Below, piece by piece: positions 17,810 through 27,150 of a DNA stretch of 64,000 bases; position 1 is the stretch's first letter; each line of letters begins with the position of its first letter. Both the position numbers and the translations under genes were made by a program. A model generated the notes under the pieces. It had not been told where the DNA came from. It did not search any database and saw only the letters and a program-made list of their open reading frames with translations. The stretch comes from Bacillus thuringiensis (GTDB taxonomy: Bacteria > Bacillota > Bacilli > Bacillales > Bacillaceae_G). The stretch covers positions 2,229,501-2,293,500 of the forward strand of contig NZ_CP155559.1 of NCBI RefSeq assembly GCF_022095615.2, written 5' to 3'.

Positions 17810-17968
17810 TTATTTTTCTAACATTTCAAGAGGTACATCTTTTTCGCCGGCTACCTCAAATTTAATTTCCCCGTCTTCTTCATAAATACGTGAAATAATC
17901 GGTATAGTAATCATTAATTTTTTATGCTGTTTTCGTTTTCTAGCAGCATCTAAGCTAATCACGTTCAT
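17810..17968 (-). CDS. Small protein of unknown function (52 residues)
   Basis: Start ATG 17968 with RBS AAGGATG. The product begins MNVISLDAARKRKQHKK, then a hydrophobic strand (LMITIPIISRIY) and an acidic end (EEDGEIKFEV...EMLEK). No family recognised. The short open frame, correct RBS spacing and the shared terminator two bases beyond its stop codon support it as a real gene convergent with the ECF41 sigma gene. Cytosolic, basic N-terminus. Confidence 0.65.
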   Translation of the reverse strand: MNVISLDAARKRKQHKKLMITIPIISRIYEEDGEIKFEVAGEKDVPLEMLEK

Positions 17969-18279
17969 TGTAAGCATCCTTTCTTCTAGAAATATATAAA
18001 CAAAAGAAAATGCGTCCGGAAAGGGCGCTTAATTGAATTTGAAATACCGATTCATTTAATTGGGGTTTATATGATTTAATAACTGCAATTGAATTAAAAA
18101 TAGTATGAATGGAATAATTGCACGTAGAAATTAACTTTACCAAAAAACGAAACAATATGCTATAAAAAAATTTAAATCTTTGTCATATAACGAGAAAAAG
18201 GTTTTCGTTTCGCATATAATGAAAGTAGACGGGCAGCAAGAGCTTTTTCATCATATTGCTTTGGAAAGGCGATGAAAAA

Positions 18280-18864
18280 ATGGATACGTTAGATTCATTA
18301 TTATTTCAACTTGAACAATATGGAGAAGAGCATGATCGAAATAAAAAAACACGGGAAGAAAAATTACGGAATATTTCTCGTGAGATGGGGAAATTTTTAT
18401 CAATTTTAGTAAAAGGGTGTAGTGCAAAAAATATTTTAGAAATTGGAACTTCTAATGGCTATTCTACATTGTGGTTAGCTAACGCGGTAGAAGAAACAAA
18501 TGGAAATGTAACAACTGTAGAGCTTTCTTCGGAACGAGTTGGAGAGGCACTTGTCAATTTTGAAAAGGCAAACCTTTTGCAAAGGATTGATGTTCATAAT
18601 CAAGAAGCAGGGGCATTTTTAGATTCGCAGCTAAATCATTCATTTGATTTTATTTTCCTAGATTCAGAGCGTACGCAATACATGTGGTGGCTTGAGCATA
18701 TAAAACGCATTTTACAACCAAACGGTTTTCTTGTTGTTGATAATGCTACTTCTCACGAGAGTGAGTTAGCCGAGTTTAGAAAAATGATTGAAGAAGATGA
18801 AATATTTGAAACGGTGTTATTGGCATTTCAAAATGGAGCATTCGTAGCGCGCAAGAAGAAATAG
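18280..18864 (+). CDS. O-methyltransferase family, SAM-dependent
   Basis: 194 residues from ATG 18280, with RBS AAAGGCGATG. Class I SAM methyltransferase core: motif I ILEIGTSNGYSTLWLA (about 56-71), motif II acidic strand TTVELSSERV (about 83), DFIFLDSER (about 121), and LQPNGFLVVDNA (about 143). These are typical of the catechol/caffeoyl-CoA O-methyltransferase-like group (Methyltransf_24), which includes the tRNA-modifying TrmR/YrrM. The motif-I pattern is complete, so activity is likely; the substrate is not readable. Monocistronic by context. Confidence 0.85.
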   Translation: MDTLDSLLFQLEQYGEEHDRNKKTREEKLRNISREMGKFLSILVKGCSAKNILEIGTSNGYSTLWLANAVEETNGNVTTVELSSERVGEALVNFEKANLLQRIDVHNQEAGAFLDSQLNHSFDFIFLDSERTQYMWWLEHIKRILQPNGFLVVDNATSHESELAEFRKMIEEDEIFETVLLAFQNGAFVARKKK

Positions 18865-19168
18865 GAGTGAGCGCAATTTAATTATCACATTGAAAAAGGG
18901 TATATGTCAAAAGATTGAGTACAGTAGGATAAGAAGAACATAATTTATATACGTAATATACGAAGAATCCGCCTTCAGCATGTTGTTCTCTAGGTCTTAA
19001 GTCTGAGGAAAATAATGTTGAGAACAGGTATACTTATACTAAGAAACAGGGAATGACTGCATATGCAGGTATTTCTTGAAAATCGGTTTCAAACAAGTGG
19101 AATTCGATGAATGAGATGAAATATATAGTGCAAATAAATTCGCACATATAAATAAAGGAGCGATTTTG
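18865..19168. other. Intergenic leader of the telA operon with a palindrome
   Basis: No coding frame. Contains the perfect dyad TTGAAA-N5-TTTCAA at 19076-19092, about 75 bp before the telA start, and a loose repeat GTTCTC (about 18984)/GAGAAC (about 19020). The dyad core TGAAA-N5-TTTCA is the same as the two operators at 22869-22942. Confidence 0.45.
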
Positions 19169-20281
19169 TTGACTGAACTCGAGAAAAAAGAACCTGTATC
19201 GATTGTGAAAGATAATAATGTAGAAGTAGTGGTTGATACAGTTATAAAAGATGCAGAATTAGAGGAATTGAATAAAGAAGCTGATCTTTATGTACAAAAG
19301 TTAAATAGCGAGCAAAATACAGATTTATCAAAAGTATTGTCCCAGCTAGGAGATTTAGGGGATAAAGAGCAACAAGCAGCAGGACAAACGTTGTCAGCGT
19401 TAAAACGTCCTGTAACAGCGATGATGAATGGAAAGAACGAAGAAATACCAAATACATTGTTAGAATTACGAAAAGTGGTATCAGAGCTTGATCCGAATTC
19501 ATTAAAAGCAAGTGGAATGAAGAAAATTATGTTTAAAGTATTCAAGAAAAACCCACTTGAAACATACGTGCATAAATATCAATCTATAGATAAGCAAATT
19601 GAGGAGATTATAAGATCCCTTTTAATTGGTCGTGACAACTTACAAGAAGATACAGTTGGTCTTGAAATGCTTAAAGAGCAATCGCACGATAAAATTCACG
19701 CTCTTGATAAACAAGTATACTTAGGAAGAAAACTCGCTGGCATGCTGGAAGCTGAGAAACAAAATCCAGAACGTCAAAGAGATATTCCATTAATTAACGA
19801 TGCGTTAGAAAAGATTCTAGTGCGTACACGTAATATGCAGCAAGCGAAAAGTGTTTTATTACAATCTATCGCATCTGTAGACATTATTAAGAAAAATAAT
19901 GAAAAGTTAACAGAGGCAATTCGTAATGCAATTACGATGACGCAAAACGTTGTAACAGTTTCAGCTGCTATCCAGCTAGCGTTAACAAATCAGCGTAAAA
20001 CAATTGATGCAGTGAATGCGACAAATGAAGCAATTGAATCAATGGTATTAAGTAACTCACAAGCATTAAAACAAAATACAGAAGAAACAACAAAACTTCT
20101 TGAAAATCCTGCAATTAGCATGGATAAATTACGCGAATCATTCCAAAATGTATTTGCTGCGATTGAAGCTTCTGAGAAATCATCAGAACGCATTATCGAG
20201 TCAAGTAAGAAGTTTGTTATTGAACTAGACACATTTAATGATGAAATGAAACAAAAACTCATTCAGCGTCCAAGGAAATAA
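19169..20281 (+). CDS. telA: TelA/YceH-type toxic anion resistance protein
   Basis: About 370 residues. Two consecutive TTG codons (19166 and 19169) are possible starts; RBS AAAGGAG at 19154-19160 favours the second. Long helical protein with the TelA hallmarks: GRKLAGMLEAEKQNPER, then RNMQQAKSVLLQSIASVDIIKKNNEKL (continuous coiled coil), and a C-terminal helix bundle. TelA homologues sit with TerD-family genes and contribute to tellurite, toxic-anion or cell-envelope stress tolerance; molecular mechanism unknown. Here no TerD gene is present. Co-transcribed with the membrane protein that follows after 24 nt. Confidence 0.85.
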   Translation: MTELEKKEPVSIVKDNNVEVVVDTVIKDAELEELNKEADLYVQKLNSEQNTDLSKVLSQLGDLGDKEQQAAGQTLSALKRPVTAMMNGKNEEIPNTLLELRKVVSELDPNSLKASGMKKIMFKVFKKNPLETYVHKYQSIDKQIEEIIRSLLIGRDNLQEDTVGLEMLKEQSHDKIHALDKQVYLGRKLAGMLEAEKQNPERQRDIPLINDALEKILVRTRNMQQAKSVLLQSIASVDIIKKNNEKLTEAIRNAITMTQNVVTVSAAIQLALTNQRKTIDAVNATNEAIESMVLSNSQALKQNTEETTKLLENPAISMDKLRESFQNVFAAIEASEKSSERIIESSKKFVIELDTFNDEMKQKLIQRPRK

Positions 20282-20305
20282 CAGACTTTTAGAGGAGGTG
20301 AAAAA

Positions 20306-21139
20306 ATGAGTTTCATTCAAACCGTATTAGTACTATTAGGTACATTGCTTTTAATCGCATTTACTGTCGTTGTTTTAGTTGTATATTTCGGACGTAAACT
20401 GTATTTTTCATGGACGAAACCATATAAAAGAGCACATGATTCTTTAGATAAGTTATCGAATAAATCATTACCGTTTCTACAAGAATTTACACAACATCCA
20501 CTCTTTTATCGCTGGATTCGTACGGAAGGAAAGAAAGAACAGTATACATTAAACACTCTTTTCTGTGCATCAGGTCAACGTACGAGAGAGCAAGTATTCT
20601 CAATGTTACCGAAAGAAAAACAGAAAAAAGTGCATGTAATGGCAAAAACAACGAAAAAACTTACAAATGAAGATATTGATGTAGCGGCGATAAAAGTAAA
20701 AGATTTTTTAAGACAAGAAACGCAGCAAACAGTAAAACCGACAGACTTATCGTTTTATAAATTGTATTTTTATGATCGATATCCAGATGCATTAAATACA
20801 ATTCAAGCGTATAAACGCTCAATAAATCCTTCATTACAACGAACGGTTGATGATATTACAATTTCAGTATTAAATGCCTTACCGTATTATCAGGAGCAGC
20901 GTATGTTTGAGCAACAACATAAACTTGAAACGTTTTTAATGAAAGATTTAACAGCTATGCTATCGTTAGTCGTACAATTACCACCTTCACAACGACCAGA
21001 AAAAGAAGAAGAACTAAAAATCTACTTGCAAAATTTCCAAAAAGAAATGGAAGTAGTCGAGCGAGATATTCGTGACTCGATTGATCACGATTTGAATGTG
21101 AAGATGAGAGCAGCGACTGAGAAGTTTAAAAATAAATAA
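20306..21139 (+). CDS. Membrane-anchored coiled-coil protein, TelA partner
   Basis: 277 residues, very strong RBS GAGGAGGTG. One N-terminal transmembrane helix (about 5-30, ending in FGRKLYF) and a long charged, mostly helical cytoplasmic part. Some resemblance in position and style to XpaC, which accompanies the TelA homologue YaaN in B. subtilis, but I cannot confirm homology. The 24-nt gap to telA and the terminator at 21138 define a two-gene operon, suggesting a TelA-membrane complex. Confidence 0.65.
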   Translation: MSFIQTVLVLLGTLLLIAFTVVVLVVYFGRKLYFSWTKPYKRAHDSLDKLSNKSLPFLQEFTQHPLFYRWIRTEGKKEQYTLNTLFCASGQRTREQVFSMLPKEKQKKVHVMAKTTKKLTNEDIDVAAIKVKDFLRQETQQTVKPTDLSFYKLYFYDRYPDALNTIQAYKRSINPSLQRTVDDITISVLNALPYYQEQRMFEQQHKLETFLMKDLTAMLSLVVQLPPSQRPEKEEELKIYLQNFQKEMEVVERDIRDSIDHDLNVKMRAATEKFKNK

Positions 21140-21188
21140 AAAAAGTGCCTTAAAGCTATAGTTCTTAGCTTTTAAGGCGCTTTTTTTA
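21138..21188. terminator. Bidirectional terminator between the telA operon and the GHL10 gene
   Basis: AAAAGTGCCTT...AAAGCT pairs with AGCTTT...AAGGCGCTTTT, followed by seven or more T. Confidence 0.9.
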
Positions 21189-21195
21189 TTAGATG

Positions 21196-22755
21196 TTATT
21201 TTGCTTTAACTGTAGTTTTACTAGAAGCGACACTTTCATTATGCAATCGATCAACTGCAGTTACGACATACGTATACGTTTCTCCTGAAATAACTGTTTT
21301 ATCTAAATAAATTTCCCCAAGCTTTGTTTTTCTTACAGTAGTAAGTAAATGTTTCGGATTTTCTATATCCACTTCATTTTTTCCATTCGCGCGGTAAATT
21401 GCGTAATAAGCAGAGTCATTCTCTCTATCATCAATGATACCTACAGCAATACCTTCATCTCTTGGAATGGCCCCTTTTAAAGTCGGTTGTTTTGGTGGAT
21501 CATGATCAAGCCAAGGCATAGGCGGGATTAGTGCAGGATGTTTATATATGTCTTTTGCGAGTCTATCTTTAACCCCTAGTGGATTGTTATTAATATCTTT
21601 TAAGCTAAAATGCATACTCCCATTTATTTCAGAAAATAGCCGGTTTAATACAATCTGTCTTGGATATTCTTCCGGATCAGACCAAGCTGGGACAGAGTTA
21701 TTATTAATTTTATAGGCCGCTTGACCGATGTATAAGTGAATCGGTTTATTATTTGTTTCTTTTACCCACCAGTCTACTAATATGTCATATGCAGCGGGTG
21801 TGAAACCAATATTCCAATATATTTGCGGTGTAATGTAGTCAATATAACCTTTTTGTATCCACTCACGTGTGTCAGCGTAAAGGTCATCGTAGTTCCTTTG
21901 ACCTGCAGTTGTGTTAGACCCAGTTGGATCGTCAGCTATATTTCGCCATACGCCGAACGGACTAATGCCAAACTTTACGTATGATTTTTCTTGTTTTATA
22001 GCAGTATTTAGACCTTTGACAAGTTCATTTACATTGCCGCGTCGCCAATCTTCTATATTTGTAAATCTACCGTTATTATACGTTTCGTACGTTTTTTGAT
22101 CAGGGAATTCTTCGCCAACTACTTTATATGGATAAAAGTAATCATCCATATGCAACGCATCAATATCGTAATTTTGTACGATTTCTAAAGCACCTTCTGT
22201 TATGAATTTTTTCACTTCTGGAATACCGGGATTGTAATATAACTTTCCACCATATGGTACAACCCAATCGGGATGTTGTCTTGCAGGATGATCATTTGAT
22301 AATCGATTTATATCAGTGTGATTCATCGTTATTCGGTATGGGTTAATCCATGCGTGGAATTCTATATTTCTTTTATGTGCCTCTTCAACCATAAATGCGA
22401 GTGGGTCGTATCCAGGGTCTTTTCCCTGTGTACCCGTAATGTATTCTGACCAAGGACCGTATTTGGAAGGATAAAAAGCATCAGCAGTTGGTTTAATTTG
22501 TACAACCACTGCATTCATACCAGTGCTTTTTACATCGTCTAGCAATCTTATTAATTCTTGTTTTTGCTTTTCAATAGGTAAGCCAGTTTTTGATGGCCAA
22601 TCAATATTAAGAACAGATGCGATCCATACAGCACGTAATTCATGTTTTTTGTACGTAGTATTTACTTCAGCATAAGTAGAGTGAGGGGAAATGAAAGAGA
22701 AAGGAATAAAAAAGATGACGATACAACATATCATTAATAAACGTTTAACAATCAT
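21196..22755 (-). CDS. yngK: Secreted glycoside hydrolase-like protein, GHL10/YngK family
   Basis: 519 residues with a Sec signal peptide (about 1-29, basic start, hydrophobic core, cleavage near TYAEV). The GHL10 (formerly DUF187) TIM-barrel covers about 38-400: ELRAVWIASVLNIDWPS, NAVVVQIKPTADAFYPSKYGPWS, HAWINPYR, DALHMDDYFYP, VKFGISPFGVWR. The DDYFYP and GISPFG segments probably hold active-site carboxylates. The C-terminal about 90 residues look like a fibronectin-III domain (YYAIYRANG, YTYVVTAVDRLHNES). RBS GGGAGG precedes ATG 22755. It is divergent from the PTS/AnmK cluster, suggesting it releases cell-wall or amino-sugar oligosaccharides that the PTS imports; substrate unproven. Confidence 0.85.
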   Translation of the reverse strand: MIVKRLLMICCIVIFFIPFSFISPHSTYAEVNTTYKKHELRAVWIASVLNIDWPSKTGLPIEKQKQELIRLLDDVKSTGMNAVVVQIKPTADAFYPSKYGPWSEYITGTQGKDPGYDPLAFMVEEAHKRNIEFHAWINPYRITMNHTDINRLSNDHPARQHPDWVVPYGGKLYYNPGIPEVKKFITEGALEIVQNYDIDALHMDDYFYPYKVVGEEFPDQKTYETYNNGRFTNIEDWRRGNVNELVKGLNTAIKQEKSYVKFGISPFGVWRNIADDPTGSNTTAGQRNYDDLYADTREWIQKGYIDYITPQIYWNIGFTPAAYDILVDWWVKETNNKPIHLYIGQAAYKINNNSVPAWSDPEEYPRQIVLNRLFSEINGSMHFSLKDINNNPLGVKDRLAKDIYKHPALIPPMPWLDHDPPKQPTLKGAIPRDEGIAVGIIDDRENDSAYYAIYRANGKNEVDIENPKHLLTTVRKTKLGEIYLDKTVISGETYTYVVTAVDRLHNESVASSKTTVKAK

Positions 22756-22868
22756 TTATACGCCTCCCTATCATATGATTATCTAATATATTATCTGGGG
22801 CAGGGTTGGCCTTGCAATAGAGAAAATTGCATATTGAAACATTAATTTAATAGGAAAAATATTTTTAC

Positions 22869-22942
22869 TGAAATTTACTTTCATCATAACTAAATTCTTT
22901 CACTTCTTCATATGCTTGTTAGTAAAGTGAAACTTCCTTTCA
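22869..22942. promoter_or_regulatory. Paired operators TGAAA-N5-TTTCA
   Basis: TGAAA-TTTAC-TTTCA (22869-22883) and TGAAA-CTTCC-TTTCA (22928-22942), 59 bp centre to centre, in the divergent region between the GHL10 gene and the PTS IIB gene. The dyad style fits RpiR/MurR-type or GntR-type sugar regulators; no such regulator gene is in the window. Confidence 0.65.
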
Positions 22943-22981
22943 TTCGAAGGGGATAATTTATAAGTATAGGAGGATTCATAA

Positions 22982-23287
22982 ATGAAGGTTTTATTCGTTT
23001 GTTCTGGAGGGATGTCTAGTGCAATCGTTGTAAGCGCTTTAAAAAAAGAGGCAGAGAAAAAAGGTGTAAACATGGAAGTACATGCGATTGGAACAAGTGA
23101 GGTGGAAGAAGAAGTAAAGAATGGTTGGGATGTTGTAATGGTTGCACCTCAAATTAGACACCGATTTGACTCTGTAAAAAAATTTGCAGAAGCGGAATCT
23201 ATCCCGTGCGGTATCATACCGCCGCAAGCATATACGCCGCTTGGTGGACCGACTTTATTAAAAACTGTAAATGATTTAATTCGTTAG
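22982..23287 (+). CDS. PTS Lac-family EIIB component
   Basis: 101 residues, the standard size of a stand-alone Lac-family IIB (cellobiose/chitobiose/lichenan). The phosphorylated Cys is residue 7 in VLFVCSGGMSS, at the end of strand 1 as required, and the C-terminal MVAPQIRHRFD and GIIPPQAYTPLGG segments are typical. RBS AGGAGGA. First gene of the import/kinase cluster; 11 nt before IIC. Confidence 0.92.
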   Translation: MKVLFVCSGGMSSAIVVSALKKEAEKKGVNMEVHAIGTSEVEEEVKNGWDVVMVAPQIRHRFDSVKKFAEAESIPCGIIPPQAYTPLGGPTLLKTVNDLIR

Positions 23288-23298
23288 GGGGAAGCGTT

Positions 23299-24582
23299 AT
23301 GAATAAGTTTGTCACGTTTCTTGATAAAAACTTATCTGGACCGATGGCAAGGCTTTCTGAGCAAAGGCATTTACAAGCAATCCGTGATGGAGTTATTTCG
23401 GCGTTACCATTTATTATAGTAGGGAGTTTCTTTTTAATCGTAGCATTTCCACCATTACCGAAAGATAGTTTCATATCCGTTTGGGCATTAAAAAATCAAA
23501 CAAGTATATTAATACCATATCGTTTAACGATGTTCATTATGTCTTTATATATAGCGTTTGGAATAGGATATAATTTAGCGAAAAGTTATAAGTTAGATGC
23601 TTTATCGGGAGCTCAGCTTGCAGTATGTTCACTGCTATTAACAGTAACGCCTGAATTAATTGATAAAAAAGGATTTATGCTTCCGATGACAAATCTAGGA
23701 GGTCATGGATTATTCGTGACGATGATTGTTTCTATTTTATCCGTAGAGATTTTAAGGTTTTGTAAGACGAAAAATGTAATGATTAAAATGCCAGAACAAG
23801 TACCGCCATCTGTGTCGCGTTCATTTGAAGCACTTATACCTGCTGCATTCGTTATTATTATAATGAGTCTAGTAACTGTCGTTTTTAGCATTGATTTACA
23901 CCATGTTGTTGATAAATTAGCAGCACCATTAGTAAAAGCTGGGGATAGTTACTTCGGTGTAATCATTCCAGTGTTTTTAATTACGTTTTTTTGGTCATTT
24001 GGAATCCATGGTGTGTCGGTTGTTGGAACTGTTGCTCGGCCATTATGGGAAGTATACCTAGGGAAAAATGGCGAAGCAGTTGCTAATGGAGCTGATCAGT
24101 TGCCATTCATTTCACCAGAGCCGTTATATCAATGGTTTATATGGATTGGCGGTTCTGGTGCGACATTAGGGCTTGTATTAGCTATGATTGTATTTGGTCG
24201 ATCAAAATATTCGAAAGCATTATCAAGAACTTGTATTGTTCCGGGTATTTTTAATATTAATGAACCAGTGATATTCGGATTACCGATTGTACTAAATCCA
24301 ATTTTAATTATCCCATTTATCATTACACCACTTGTAACAGCAACTGTTGCATATTCAGCAACTGCAATGGGATTTGTAACGCCAACACATATTATGCCAC
24401 CGTGGACATTACCAGCTCCAATTGGTGCGTATTTAGCTACAGGCGGAGATTGGCGTGCAATTGTATTAGTTTTCATAAATATAGCAATATCATTCCTTAT
24501 TTATCTACCATTCTTTAAAATGTACGACAAAAATATGCTTGAAATTGAAAAGAATGGAGACGGAGAATCTGTTAATCTGTGA
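23299..24582 (+). CDS. PTS Lac-family EIIC permease (CelB type)
   Basis: 427 residues with about ten hydrophobic helices. It matches the lactose/cellobiose EIIC family: RHLQAIRDGVISALPFIIVGS near the N-terminus, FFWSFGIHGVSVVG, and the conserved PGIFNINEPVIFGLP loop that contacts sugar. It works with the IIB upstream, but no IIA is encoded here, so a IIA must come from elsewhere. Context (AnmK, BadF-type kinase, secreted hydrolase) points to a GlcNAc- or MurNAc-containing disaccharide rather than cellobiose. Confidence 0.92.
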   Translation: MNKFVTFLDKNLSGPMARLSEQRHLQAIRDGVISALPFIIVGSFFLIVAFPPLPKDSFISVWALKNQTSILIPYRLTMFIMSLYIAFGIGYNLAKSYKLDALSGAQLAVCSLLLTVTPELIDKKGFMLPMTNLGGHGLFVTMIVSILSVEILRFCKTKNVMIKMPEQVPPSVSRSFEALIPAAFVIIIMSLVTVVFSIDLHHVVDKLAAPLVKAGDSYFGVIIPVFLITFFWSFGIHGVSVVGTVARPLWEVYLGKNGEAVANGADQLPFISPEPLYQWFIWIGGSGATLGLVLAMIVFGRSKYSKALSRTCIVPGIFNINEPVIFGLPIVLNPILIIPFIITPLVTATVAYSATAMGFVTPTHIMPPWTLPAPIGAYLATGGDWRAIVLVFINIAISFLIYLPFFKMYDKNMLEIEKNGDGESVNL

Positions 24583-24601
24583 TTTTTATACTGTATTTAT
24601 G

Positions 24602-24632
24602 AGTGATAGGTATTTTGCCTATCACTTCTTTC
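24602..24632 (+). terminator. Weak intra-operon terminator
   Basis: AGTGATAGG (24602-24610) pairs with CCTATCACT (24618-24626), loop 7 nt, followed by TCTTTC. The poor T-tract suggests partial read-through into the downstream genes. Confidence 0.6.
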
Positions 24633-24660
24633 ACATGAAGTCCAGAGAGGGTGAAATGGA

Positions 24661-24927
24661 ATGAATATAAAATTTAGTTATAAAGGTGTATTTTTATTAC
24701 TATTTGGAGTGATATGTGCGAATTTACTATTTGTACCTTTATTAAGAATGTTAAATCTATCACAAATGCACAGTATATGGCTCGTTACAAGCATTGCGGC
24801 AAGTATTTTGCTTACAGTAGTTGTTTCTTTCATTGATGGGTCGTTTACATCAAAAGTGCAGCTGTTTTTTAGATTTATAATATTTTCAATTGGCTGTACG
24901 TTTGTAACTTACATGATTGTTTTTTAG
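24661..24927 (+). CDS. Small membrane protein (88 residues) in the amino-sugar cluster
   Basis: Three hydrophobic stretches (about 10-30, 40-58 and 68-86) with little soluble sequence. RBS GAGAGGGTG at 24645-24653 fits ATG 24661. No family recognised. It lies between PTS IIC and anmK with 22-nt spacing to the latter, so is presumably co-expressed; function unknown. Confidence 0.65.
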   Translation: MNIKFSYKGVFLLLFGVICANLLFVPLLRMLNLSQMHSIWLVTSIAASILLTVVVSFIDGSFTSKVQLFFRFIIFSIGCTFVTYMIVF

Positions 24928-24949
24928 TAAATAGGAGGTTATGCATGTT

Positions 24950-26098
24950 ATGTATATTGCAGGGGTAATGTCCGGTACTTCGTTAGACGGAATAGATGTA
25001 GCACTCGTTCATATAGAAGGAAGCGGTGTAGGTTCTAAAGTTGAACTCATCCATTTTACTACTGTGCCATTTTATAATGATATGAAAAATGAGATCCAGC
25101 AGGCATTATCAATAGAAAATTCAAATGTCCAACTCATATGCAGTTTAAATTTCAAACTCGGTTTATGCTTCGCCAATGCTGTAAAGGAAGTTTGTAAAGA
25201 GGCCAATTTTCCTTTGGGACAATTAGATTTAATTGGTTCTCACGGACAAACGATTTATCATCAGCCAAAGCAAGATGGTACTAGGATTCCTTCCACATTA
25301 CAAATTGGAGAACCAGCAGTTATAGCGTATGAAACGAAAACGACGGTTATCTCTAATTTTCGAACGATGGATATGGCAGCAGGAGGACAAGGTGCACCAC
25401 TTGTACCATATTCAGAGATTATTTTGTATCGTCACCATACTAAAAATAGACTACTACAAAATATTGGCGGGATTGGTAATGTTACTGTAATACCAAGTCA
25501 ACTAAGTGAGAAGAGCGTCATAGCATTTGATACAGGTCCAGGTAATATGGTAATGGATGAAGTATGTCAAAGGTTATTTCATTTGCCGTATGATCACAAT
25601 GGTAAGGTTGCAAAACAGGGAGTAGTTGTAGAAGAAATTTTGATATATTGTATGAATCATCCATTTTTGAAAATGAATCCACCGAAATCAACTGGTAGAG
25701 AACAGTTTGGAGAAGAATTTGTATGTGAATTATTGAAGCGGTTTGAAAAGCATAGTAAAGAAAATATATTGACGACTGTCACGATGTTTACAGCAAGTTC
25801 AATTGTTTATCATTATAAGGAGTTTATTTTGCCGTATTATGAAATCGATGAGGTAATTCTAGGTGGTGGTGGGAGTTATAATGATACACTTGTTGAAATG
25901 ATACGAAATGGATTGAAAGAAGAAAAATGTGCATTATTCCTTCAAGAAGATATAGGCTATTCTTCAGAGGCGAAGGAAGCAATCGCCTTTGCCATTTTAG
26001 CAAACGAAACACATCATCGTAATCCGAGTAATGTGCCGAGCGCAACAGGTGCAAAACAATCTGTAGTTTTAGGGAACATAACATTCCCTCCAATTTGA
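24950..26098 (+). CDS. anmK: Anhydro-N-acetylmuramic acid kinase
   Basis: 382 residues. AnmK cleaves the 1,6-anhydro ring of anhMurNAc and phosphorylates it to MurNAc-6-phosphate in peptidoglycan recycling. The family start [15 protein letters not shown] is complete, as are [21 protein letters not shown] and the ATP-site motif [11 protein letters not shown] use ATG 24950 (MYIAG...): an upstream in-frame ATG (24941) is only 2 nt from the AGGAGG at 24933-24938, too close to be used. It is followed after 18 nt by the BadF-type kinase. No murQ etherase is nearby, so MurNAc-6P would be processed elsewhere. Confidence 0.93.
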   Translation: MYIAGVMSGTSLDGIDVALVHIEGSGVGSKVELIHFTTVPFYNDMKNEIQQALSIENSNVQLICSLNFKLGLCFANAVKEVCKEANFPLGQLDLIGSHGQTIYHQPKQDGTRIPSTLQIGEPAVIAYETKTTVISNFRTMDMAAGGQGAPLVPYSEIILYRHHTKNRLLQNIGGIGNVTVIPSQLSEKSVIAFDTGPGNMVMDEVCQRLFHLPYDHNGKVAKQGVVVEEILIYCMNHPFLKMNPPKSTGREQFGEEFVCELLKRFEKHSKENILTTVTMFTASSIVYHYKEFILPYYEIDEVILGGGGSYNDTLVEMIRNGLKEEKCALFLQEDIGYSSEAKEAIAFAILANETHHRNPSNVPSATGAKQSVVLGNITFPPI

Positions 26099-26116
26099 AG
26101 AGAATGAGGCGAACGT

Positions 26117-27010
26117 ATGAAGTATATGATTGGAATAGACGGCGGGGGAACGAAGACAGAAGCAATTGCATTTGATAAAGAGGGAAATGGACTTGTAAGA
26201 GCTACAAGTGGTTTTGGGAATATATTAATAGATTTTGAAGAAGTTTTTGTGCATATTATGGAAGTGATTGATCAATGCCAGAAAGGGTTATTAAATGGGC
26301 ATTGCGTTTGTATTTGTTTAGGATTAGCGGGTGTAAGTGGAGCAAATACAAATGAATTAACATTACGATTAAAAAAGAAGTACGGAACTCAAATTAAAGT
26401 TTTAAATGACGCAATGATTGCACATGCAGCTACTTTAAAAGGGAAGGATGGAATTTTAACGATTGGCGGTACAGGTGCAATTTGTATTGGAAAGAAAGGA
26501 GAAGTGTACGAGTATAGTGGTGGATGGGGACATATTTTAGGAGATGAAGGAAGCGGATATTGGATTGCGTTACAAGGTTTAAAGAGAATGGCAAATCAAT
26601 TTGATCAAGGAATGGGACTTTGTCAATTAAGCTTAAGGATGCAAGATCGATTTCAACTTTTAACATCGTCTCATATAAAACAACTAGTATACAGTTCTTC
26701 AAAAGATAAAGTTGCAGCAATTGCACCATTCATTATTGAGGAAGCGAGGAATGGGAATGATGACGCACATGAAATTATTTTGCAAGCGGCTAAGGAATTA
26801 ACGAGAATTACGGTGAATATATACAATAAGATGCAGTTTGATGTATCAACTTCAATTGCAGTAAGTGGTAGCATACTACGTTTCGTTCCTGAAATATATA
26901 ATGAATTTAAGAAATGCTGTGAGAAGAGTATAGGAGAAGTTACATTTGTATCACAATCAGAACCAGCAGTGAAAGGAACATATTATTTAATGAAGAATAT
27001 ATATTTTTAA
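26117..27010 (+). CDS. BadF/BadG-type ATPase, probable N-acetylglucosamine kinase
   Basis: 297 residues, actin-like ATPase fold. Motifs: phosphate-1 GIDGGGTKTEAIAFD at the start, catalytic Asp in LNDAMIAHAA (about 100), phosphate-2 LTIGGTGAICIG (about 117), GHILGDEGSGYWI (about 136), and adenosine motif AVSGSILRF (about 255). These match the BadF/BcrA family group that contains GlcNAc kinases. With PTS-imported sugar already phosphorylated at one residue, this kinase would handle the second sugar released inside. RBS is weak (AATGAGGCG). Confidence 0.88.
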   Translation: MKYMIGIDGGGTKTEAIAFDKEGNGLVRATSGFGNILIDFEEVFVHIMEVIDQCQKGLLNGHCVCICLGLAGVSGANTNELTLRLKKKYGTQIKVLNDAMIAHAATLKGKDGILTIGGTGAICIGKKGEVYEYSGGWGHILGDEGSGYWIALQGLKRMANQFDQGMGLCQLSLRMQDRFQLLTSSHIKQLVYSSSKDKVAAIAPFIIEEARNGNDDAHEIILQAAKELTRITVNIYNKMQFDVSTSIAVSGSILRFVPEIYNEFKKCCEKSIGEVTFVSQSEPAVKGTYYLMKNIYF

Positions 27011-27150
27011 AAATAGCTGTATGAGAATTTTTGTATGATTTGTAAATATATGATGTTAAGATGTATAAAGGGATGTAAAGCAAGAAAAGTACAATATACA
27101 TGGTCATTGAATATTGTATAAGTACTCCCATGTAGAAAGTGAATGATTTC

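Noticed and set aside
17955..18155. 66-codon minus-strand frame
   Set aside because: No RBS; overlaps the start of the better supported 52-residue gene and the leader of the methyltransferase gene.
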